Source: Sporosarcina luteola (GTDB lineage: Bacteria; Bacillota; Bacilli; Bacillales_A; Planococcaceae). Taken from it: a stretch of 64,000 bases of DNA. Below the pieces are notes generated by a model. The model searched no databases. It was not told where the DNA came from and saw only the letters and a list, made by a program, of their open reading frames with translations. Shown piece by piece: positions 58,531 to 64,000 of this stretch; position 1 is the stretch's first letter; each line of letters begins with the position of its first letter. The stretch lies in NCBI RefSeq assembly GCF_023715585.1, contig NZ_JAMBOK010000001.1:930001-994000 (forward strand), given 5' to 3'. Both the position numbers and the translations under genes were made by a program.

Positions 58531-59508
58531 TCACTTGTCCGGCTGTTGGTCAACTCTTCTGATCCAGGACATCAGATCTGTTGCTTTGAACGGTTCCCCC
58601 GTGAACATGCTTTCTATGTATTGCGTATATGCGTCCGCAACTTCGGAAGTTGCATATCCATCCCAGCCAAATGGGTAGGCGATTATGCCATAACGAAGAC
58701 TGGCGTCGATAGCCATTTGCATGCGCGAGGGATCCTTCTCGAAAAACTCCCCGATTTGATTCACCACTTCAACGGAACGCTCATCCTGACTCGGCAGCTC
58801 AAGTTCCGCTGGGATGACACGTTTCGACCTTCCAAACTTCCGGACCGTCACTACCCCTTCATAGCCCCATTCACGCAGCAGGACAAGCGCATACGTGATG
58901 ACGATCGGGTGCAAGGTTTCTTCTTCGACAATTTGCGACAACAAGTCTATTGTGGCCTTGTCCAATTCCCTGTTTTCAAATAAAGCAAGGATCTCCTGTT
59001 GTGTTTCTGTTGTCCCTTCCATGAATTCTTCCATGGTGAACGTTTCCAATTGTCGAGGTTCCAATTCCTCCCGTATGTATTTTGAGGATAATCTTTTATT
59101 CAACTCCCGTAAGTAATTGAATTTCTTCTCCATGTTTGGCGGAACGATATCTTCATCAAGCAGGGTTTCGATCGTCATCTCGACTTCTTCATAATCTTGC
59201 AGCTGGATGCTGATTGCTAAATATAATTCCATGGCGTCCAGATACTCTGTTGTTCCGCTATGTAATAATTTCGTTGCCACTTCTTTTGCCATAGGAAAAT
59301 CTTTTGTTTCATATAAAGAAACTGCGTATGGCGCCAATATGCGGGTGTTGTCAGGATCAAAATGATACGCCTGTCCGAAAGCCTCCACAGCTTCCGCATA
59401 GTCTGTATCTTCCACAGCATCCAACCCTTTTTCAATCAAGCGTTCCAAGGCGCCAGGAAACACGACGATGTTATCCTTTTTAATTAGCCTTCCATATCTA
59501 TGTCTCAC
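58531..59508 (-). CDS. TPR-repeat protein (YsoA-like)
   Basis: 325-residue soluble helical protein. An N-terminal tetratricopeptide region (LDAVEDTDYAEAVEAFGQAYHFDPDN; LAPYAVSLYETKDFPMAKEVA) is followed by charged helices. B. subtilis ysoA has the same place upstream of tig. The molecular role is unknown; TPR domains usually bind proteins. The GTG used has AAGG at 8 bases; the GTG three codons earlier overlaps that site. Confidence 0.82.
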   Translation of the reverse strand: MRHRYGRLIKKDNIVVFPGALERLIEKGLDAVEDTDYAEAVEAFGQAYHFDPDNTRILAPYAVSLYETKDFPMAKEVATKLLHSGTTEYLDAMELYLAISIQLQDYEEVEMTIETLLDEDIVPPNMEKKFNYLRELNKRLSSKYIREELEPRQLETFTMEEFMEGTTETQQEILALFENRELDKATIDLLSQIVEEETLHPIVITYALVLLREWGYEGVVTVRKFGRSKRVIPAELELPSQDERSVEVVNQIGEFFEKDPSRMQMAIDASLRYGIIAYPFGWDGYATSEVADAYTQYIESMFTGEPFKATDLMSWIRRVDQQPDK

Positions 59509-59863
59509 TGGATTCACCTTCCTTCATCCATCCACTATACCATATAGCATTTTCCAACCGGAAATGAATTATTCACTCCTTGTTACATATGTTCATGTCT
59601 GAAAATTTATCGATGCATTTTTCCACAAACCAGCTTCGATCTTTCGATTTTATTAAACCCATGAAATGGAACTTAGTAAGTAAGCACCAAGGGATAATTC
59701 TCACGTCCATTCCTTTTAATTAACAAACGTTTAGTATCAAGTAACTGTATTGGGGAATTTCATCCGTTTTGGTAATTATTGTCTTGTTTTGACGATTTTT
59801 TCAGTATAGTATTTCTTGTGTAACAGCGCAGAAAAAAATTAAGGAAGGCGGGAATTCCCAACG
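59509..59863. other. Intergenic stretch without a recognised gene
   Basis: AT-rich 355-base gap between two divergent genes. No ORF of convincing length, tRNA or strong hairpin is seen. A TATAGT box near 59807 with a poor TTGTTT at 15 bases could serve the carbonic anhydrase gene. Confidence 0.4.
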
Positions 59864-60739
59864 ATGAAAAAATTATTTTTGTATCCGTTTGCAGTTGTAT
59901 TGTTAGGCTTGTTAATGGGAGCATGCTCTGAACAAGCAACAGAGACAACGGAAAAAACCACATCAGAAAAAGAAGAAGCAGCTGACAGTACCCCAACAGA
60001 AACTGAGACAACAGATGCAAACGACTCGAACGATTCAACGAACATGCAATGGTCTTACGATGAAGAAACAGGTCCGGATAATTGGGGGGAGTTGGATCCT
60101 TCATACTCAGCTTGCGCAAAAGGAAATGAGCAATCACCAATCAATATCGAATCCTCGCAAGTTAAAACAAATGAAGTGCTAGATAGCTTTAAAATTCAAT
60201 ACAAGCCGTCACAGTTTTCATTTATTGATAACGGACATTCCTTGCAGGCTAATCCTGAAGCACCGGACAATAGCATTGTCATCGATGGAACAGAATACAA
60301 ACTTGTTCAATTCCATTTCCATACACCAAGCGAGCACCAAATAAATGGTGAAACCATGGATATGGAACTTCATCTAGTACACCAAGATGCAGACGGTGGA
60401 CTTGCAGTACTCGGTTTAATGATTAAAGAAGGAAAAGAAAACGAAACACTTGCAGCTATTTGGGATGCATTACCGATGAATGAAACAGAGAATGAAATTG
60501 ATTTAAATGAAACGATTGATTTAAATGCCTTACTTCCTTCGGATCAAACAACTTACACTTACAACGGCTCATTAACGACACCGCCTTGCACAGAGAAGGT
60601 GAAATGGATTGTTTTTGAAGAACCAATTGAAATGTCAAAAGAACAAATTCAAGCTTATCAGGAGACTTTCCCTGAAAACCAACGTCCTGTTCAACCAGTA
60701 AATGACCGCGAAATAATTGAAGTAGATGAAGTAGATTGA
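59864..60739 (+). CDS. Alpha-carbonic anhydrase lipoprotein
   Basis: Interconverts CO2 and bicarbonate at the outside of the membrane. The 291 residues have a lipoprotein signal peptide ending in LLMGAC (lipidated C21) and a Glu/Thr-rich linker (residues 22-60). The alpha-class domain has NEQSPINIE, zinc histidines H151 and H153 in VQFHFHTPSEH, H170 in MELHLVH, and SLTTPPCTE. C84 and the PPC cysteine probably form a disulfide. The ribosome site AAGGAAGG lies rather far (~15 bases) from the ATG. It stands alone on the plus strand. Confidence 0.95.
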   Translation: MKKLFLYPFAVVLLGLLMGACSEQATETTEKTTSEKEEAADSTPTETETTDANDSNDSTNMQWSYDEETGPDNWGELDPSYSACAKGNEQSPINIESSQVKTNEVLDSFKIQYKPSQFSFIDNGHSLQANPEAPDNSIVIDGTEYKLVQFHFHTPSEHQINGETMDMELHLVHQDADGGLAVLGLMIKEGKENETLAAIWDALPMNETENEIDLNETIDLNALLPSDQTTYTYNGSLTTPPCTEKVKWIVFEEPIEMSKEQIQAYQETFPENQRPVQPVNDREIIEVDEVD

Positions 60740-60781
60740 AATAGATAGTAATCGTTTAAAACATCTAGCGCTACTACAAGG

Positions 60782-60824
60782 ATGGCCTTTCATCACTCCT
60801 CTGGATTGATGAAAGGCCATTTTT
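60782..60824. terminator. Bidirectional terminator after the carbonic anhydrase gene
   Basis: ATGGCCTTTCATCA/TGATGAAAGGCCAT perfect 14-bp stem followed by TTTTT, between two convergent genes. Confidence 0.9.
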
Positions 60825-60836
60825 ATCAACTAAAAC

Positions 60837-62483
60837 TCAAGTTGAGTAGGTTATATATGTGTTGCGCCCATTTTCCTTCGCCCTGTACAAGGCGTTGTCC
60901 GCATTCGTCATTAACTCGTCCATCGTAGTTCCGTCTTGCGGAAACATGGCGATGCCTATACTTGAAGTAGTTGTAAAGGAATTCCCCCTTATTTGCCATG
61001 CTTCTTGTAAGCTCTCCAAGACTCGTTCTCCAATTGCCATCGCCTCGTTCTCTTCGGTATCTGGAAGTAGCACGAGAAATTCATCCCCACCTAGACGTGC
61101 AAACACATCACTCTCCCGAAGTGAGTGTCTCACCCTCTTAGAAAGTCGTTTCAACAACTCATCACCGACGGAATGGCCATGATGATCATTCACCCACTTG
61201 AATTTATCAAGATCCATATAGAGTAATGCACAATTTTCTTTATTTCGCTTTGCTTCCTTTAAAGTTTGGCGCATGATCTCCTGAAAAAGTCTGCGATTCG
61301 GCAATCCTGTAAGCTCATCATGAAAAGCCATTTGCGTCAGTTTCTCGCGCATCATCTTTTTTTCTTCGATAACACGGGAGACGACCAAAATAAAACCTTC
61401 ACCATTCTTTTCATCTACAAAATACGTACCTTTTGCTTCAAGCCATATCCATTCTTTTGTTTTATGCCTATACCTGAACTCCATTTCGGCAGATCCCTTT
61501 GATTGGTGCAAAGAAAAAAACTGCTCTTGAATTGCCGGCAAATCTTCCGGATGCACAATGTCTATAGCACTCTTCCCTTCGAAATACTCCAGTGGAAACC
61601 CTAGGACAGGGGTAAGTGAGGGGGATCCATAGACGATTACTCCGTCTTTATTTATGATTGTTACTAAATCAGTCATATTCTCGGCTATTAAACGATATTT
61701 TTCTTCACTGCGGATCAAGGCCTCTTCAAATCTTTTCCTCTCTGAAATATCACGAGAAATACCGGAAAAAGCAATAATGTTGCCATGTTCATCATGAAGC
61801 GGAGATAGCGTTATACTGACCGGGATAAATGTGCCGTCCTTTTTCAAACATTCCACTTCGAGCCCACGGATGCTTTCATTATTTAATACCCGTGCACGGT
61901 CTCTTTTTACTTGCTCTCTTTGTTTAGCTGGTATTGTCGGCATTGGTCTTCCTACGATTTCTTCTGCTTTCCATCCATACATTTCTTCGAAGGCTCGATT
62001 CACCTGTACAACATTTCCGTCCAAGTCGATAATATCCATTGCTTCGGCAGATGACTCATAAAAAAACATTAACTTTTCCGCAGTTTTTCGAAGTTCATCC
62101 TTTGCTTGGACGTGTTCAGTCACATCATTTATGACAATCATTATTTTGTTTGGCTGCTGACCTGATTCACATATGGGAAGGTTTTTCACATACAAATGAA
62201 GCAACTTCCCCTCTTTATCATAAGCACTTACACTATAAGAACAAAAGTCCCCATTTAATGTTTTAGCGAAAGATCTAACTATGTCATCAATACTTCTCGG
62301 GGCAATTATCTCTTGAAAATCAATGTCCACCCATTCGGATGCTGTATAGCCGAATAAATCCGTTGCCGCCATATTGACATCAAGTACTTCTCCCTTAGCA
62401 TCTAGCAGGAAGATAGGATCGGGATTAAAAGTCAGAACTCTATTCATCACATCAATCGTGATTCCTTCTAATAGTTTATCCAT
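60837..62483 (-). CDS. Cytosolic triple-PAS GGDEF protein, putative diguanylate cyclase
   Basis: 548 residues with no membrane helix. Three PAS domains lie at roughly 12-120, 135-255 and 265-380 (NPDPIFLLDAKGEVLDVN; DIIDLDGNVVQVNRAFEEMYG; ENMTDLVTIINKDGVIVYG). The GGDEF domain has the intact motif GGDEF at 465-469, DLDKFKWVNDHHGH, and an I-site RESD at 456-459, so product inhibition is expected. No EAL domain. Unlike the pilus-linked pair, it is cytosolic and feedback-controlled. The signal sensed is unknown. Confidence 0.93.
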   Translation of the reverse strand: MDKLLEGITIDVMNRVLTFNPDPIFLLDAKGEVLDVNMAATDLFGYTASEWVDIDFQEIIAPRSIDDIVRSFAKTLNGDFCSYSVSAYDKEGKLLHLYVKNLPICESGQQPNKIMIVINDVTEHVQAKDELRKTAEKLMFFYESSAEAMDIIDLDGNVVQVNRAFEEMYGWKAEEIVGRPMPTIPAKQREQVKRDRARVLNNESIRGLEVECLKKDGTFIPVSITLSPLHDEHGNIIAFSGISRDISERKRFEEALIRSEEKYRLIAENMTDLVTIINKDGVIVYGSPSLTPVLGFPLEYFEGKSAIDIVHPEDLPAIQEQFFSLHQSKGSAEMEFRYRHKTKEWIWLEAKGTYFVDEKNGEGFILVVSRVIEEKKMMREKLTQMAFHDELTGLPNRRLFQEIMRQTLKEAKRNKENCALLYMDLDKFKWVNDHHGHSVGDELLKRLSKRVRHSLRESDVFARLGGDEFLVLLPDTEENEAMAIGERVLESLQEAWQIRGNSFTTTSSIGIAMFPQDGTTMDELMTNADNALYRAKENGRNTYITYST

Positions 62484-62694
62484 TTATATTGCCCCTTCCT
62501 TCGTGATCACTACGTAACAGTCGTTATGAAAAAGTGTCTGGCTCAAGAAATTTGCAATCATTTATGAAAACAATAGATTCTACCCATTCTTGCAATTATA
62601 CTATAACTAGTTTTAAAATCCTATATAGCACATACAAATAGATAGTTTGAACCAATATAAAATTGGGTATGTTAACCACAGAGAGGTGAATACT

Positions 62695-62838
62695 ATGAAG
62701 GATTTATTTTTACTGGAAGTGGAAATCCAGAAATTGCAGAGTGATGTAAATAGATGTCCTGATAGCTTAAAGCCTACTATTTGGTCTGATATACAGTTAC
62801 TTAAGGATGTAATTGATTACTGTAATAATAGAAGTTAA
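62695..62838 (+). CDS. Small protein, possibly Spo0E-like
   Basis: 47 residues after AGAGGTGAATACT: mostly two helices (FLLEVEIQKLQSDVNR and IQLLKDVIDYCNN) joined by a short turn. The size and two-helix layout recall the Spo0E family of aspartyl-phosphate phosphatases, but the SQxLD motif is not intact (SDIQLL here), so the assignment is weak. A strong terminator follows. The 211-base gap upstream holds nothing else that I recognise. Confidence 0.4.
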   Translation: MKDLFLLEVEIQKLQSDVNRCPDSLKPTIWSDIQLLKDVIDYCNNRS

Positions 62839-62858
62839 ATAGATTTCTTGAATAAATT

Positions 62859-62904
62859 AAGGATGGCGTTAAACTTTGACTTTTCGAAGTTTAACGCCAT
62901 CCTT
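62859..62904. terminator. Bidirectional terminator, 18-bp perfect stem
   Basis: AAGGATGGCGTTAAACTT/AAGTTTAACGCCATCCTT with a ten-base loop, placed between the small ORF and the DUF2935 gene, which converge on it. Confidence 0.9.
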
Positions 62905-62913
62905 ATTAATTTT

Positions 62914-63753
62914 CTATGCATTCGCCCCAGTAAGGTGCGCATCGAACGAATCAATAATCGTTAGGAAATGGTCTGCTTCGCGGTAAACGTGGTCCGCTAA
63001 TAACGGATGGATAATGCTCTTTATTTTACATTCCTCGATTAAATCTCTTGCCGTCTTTTTGAAATCGCGAAGGGAAACGACAGACACCCGATTTTGATCA
63101 AGAAATTGGTCCAACAACGGAACGGTTTGGGAATACGGTCTCATTCCGTCTAAATCTCTAGCTTGGAACAGTAACTCATCAAAATCATTGCTGAAATTCC
63201 TTGCGATGTCCACTAGCTTTCTTTCCGAAGGATCGAGTAGATGACCGATGAATTTTGCATGATCGGCCATAATTCGTAAAAAGAACACATTCTCTTTGAT
63301 GATTGCATCTGCAAGTGGCACTAATTTCCCTTCATTCAACTCAATGAGTCGCTTCCTAAAATAATTGGCTTCCCGACTAATATGGTCAACCAATAACGGG
63401 AAGTTGTTTCCACCGGGCAATTGGCAAGAAAGGATCAACCCTAACACTTTCCGTTTAAAAGCGTAAATATTTGCCGCTGCCATCTGAACTTCCGAATTGA
63501 ACCTTCTGATCGTCATTGGGTCTGTTTGATTCGTAAAAGCATGCGACTGTTGTTCAATCCGTTCAAATAACTGAAAAAAATGATTCGCTTCTGCGATTAG
63601 CTGAGTATCTTCGCATCGAAACCCCAATCTGAGAAATAGGGAATGTTCTTTCATGATTCGTGACCAAAACCGAATTTCCTCCAGTGACCGTTCCACAAAC
63701 TCTGTTGGCGATATGTTGGGACCGCCGGCTTGATACTCTTCATTCCAATACAA
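62914..63753 (-). CDS. DUF2935 protein (hemerythrin-like helical bundle)
   Basis: 279 residues, nearly all helical, in two similar halves, with several regularly placed His and Glu residues (RFWSRIMKEHSLFLRLG; HISREANYFRKRL; ENVFFLRIMADHAKFI; HVYREADHFLTI). This pattern suggests a two-metal helical bundle resembling hemerythrins or ferritins. DUF2935 has no assigned function; metal binding is inferred. TTG start with GGGGGAG about 6 bases upstream. Confidence 0.8.
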   Translation of the reverse strand: MYWNEEYQAGGPNISPTEFVERSLEEIRFWSRIMKEHSLFLRLGFRCEDTQLIAEANHFFQLFERIEQQSHAFTNQTDPMTIRRFNSEVQMAAANIYAFKRKVLGLILSCQLPGGNNFPLLVDHISREANYFRKRLIELNEGKLVPLADAIIKENVFFLRIMADHAKFIGHLLDPSERKLVDIARNFSNDFDELLFQARDLDGMRPYSQTVPLLDQFLDQNRVSVVSLRDFKKTARDLIEECKIKSIIHPLLADHVYREADHFLTIIDSFDAHLTGANA

Positions 63754-63871
63754 ACGAATCTCCCCCTCGTATGCAAACGTACTGAATCAATCTATTCCGG
63801 GTAAAGTTGTCCCTATTCCAAAAATCTTTTTTGAGACTTAACTTTTCAAATGCACAAGGGATTTTCTGTAA

Positions 63872-64000
63872 TTATTCTATCTCCTCAATCGGTTGAAGTT
63901 TCTCTTCAATTTCATTCCGACGCTCTTCTAAAAACGGCGGCAAGTCTAATTTCTCACCCAGCGTTTCAATATTTCCGTCAATTGTAAAACCCGGTCCGTC
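63872..64000 (-). CDS. Ring-cleaving dioxygenase (VOC/glyoxalase family), C-terminal end only
   Basis: The last 42 residues of a protein entering from the right edge, ending in TAA. The visible end (DGPGFTIDGNIETLGEKL, then PPFLEERRNEIEEKL) matches the C-terminus of MhqA/MhqO-type ring-cleaving dioxygenases of the glyoxalase fold. The rest lies outside the window. Confidence 0.7.
   Translation of the reverse strand, partial: DGPGFTIDGNIETLGEKLDLPPFLEERRNEIEEKLQPIEEIE

Overview
The window is a piece of chromosome from an endospore-forming, moderately low-GC Bacillales bacterium, most likely a Planococcaceae of the Sporosarcina type. This is inferred from gene content and gene order; no rRNA or named marker fixes the genus. 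Sporulation genes (spoVB, safA, spo0B, spoIVFA/FB, a spoIIB-like gene, a spoVID-like gene) are interleaved with housekeeping genes in nearly the order known from Bacillus subtilis. Almost everything lies on the minus strand. No tRNA, rRNA, prophage, transposase or CRISPR array was seen.

Layout. 1-9.6 kb: secDF (cut by the window edge), comN, spoVB (plus strand), a DUF421 protein, yajC-tgt-queA-ruvB-ruvA, then a YebC-family gene. 9.6-17.5 kb: a kinase-like gene and safA, pheA-pheB, obgE-spo0B, the ribosomal block rplU-prp-rpmA with an L21 leader, and spoIVFA-spoIVFB. 17.5-24.2 kb: a degenerate dispersed repeat, then the morphogenesis block minD-minC-mreD-mreC-mreB, radC, maf and a spoIIB-like gene.

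24.2-38.9 kb is the accessory part. In the slot where B. subtilis has only comC, next to folC, there is a complete type IV pilus locus. Read along the minus strand it holds two minor prepilins, a PilX-like protein, a VanW-family exported protein, PilB, PilT, PilC, the major pilin, PilM, PilN, PilO and the prepilin peptidase. Two paralogous membrane GGDEF proteins lie directly upstream. The PilB N-terminus carries a two-repeat MshEN-like motif of the kind that binds cyclic di-GMP, so the locus looks like a c-di-GMP-controlled pilus. This is the most interesting unit of the window.

39-46.2 kb: folC, a divergent pair of ATP-grasp ligases lying between folC and valS, an exact 20-bp-period tandem repeat of eight units, valS with a Val T-box leader, a small membrane protein, and a spoVID-like gene without the C-terminal LysM domain of its relative. 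46.3-59.5 kb: the haem operon hemA-hemX-hemC-hemD-hemB-hemL, then engB-lonA, clpX, tig and a TPR protein, as in B. subtilis but with no lonB. 59.5-64 kb: a lipoprotein alpha-carbonic anhydrase, a triple-PAS GGDEF protein, a tiny ORF, a DUF2935 protein and the end of a ring-cleaving dioxygenase.

Three promoter-like sites fitting the mother-cell sigma-E pattern lie before spoVB, safA and spoIVFA. Vegetative-type promoters can be read before rplU, clpX, tig, valS, the pilus operon and the GGDEF pair. These are matches by eye, not measured starts.
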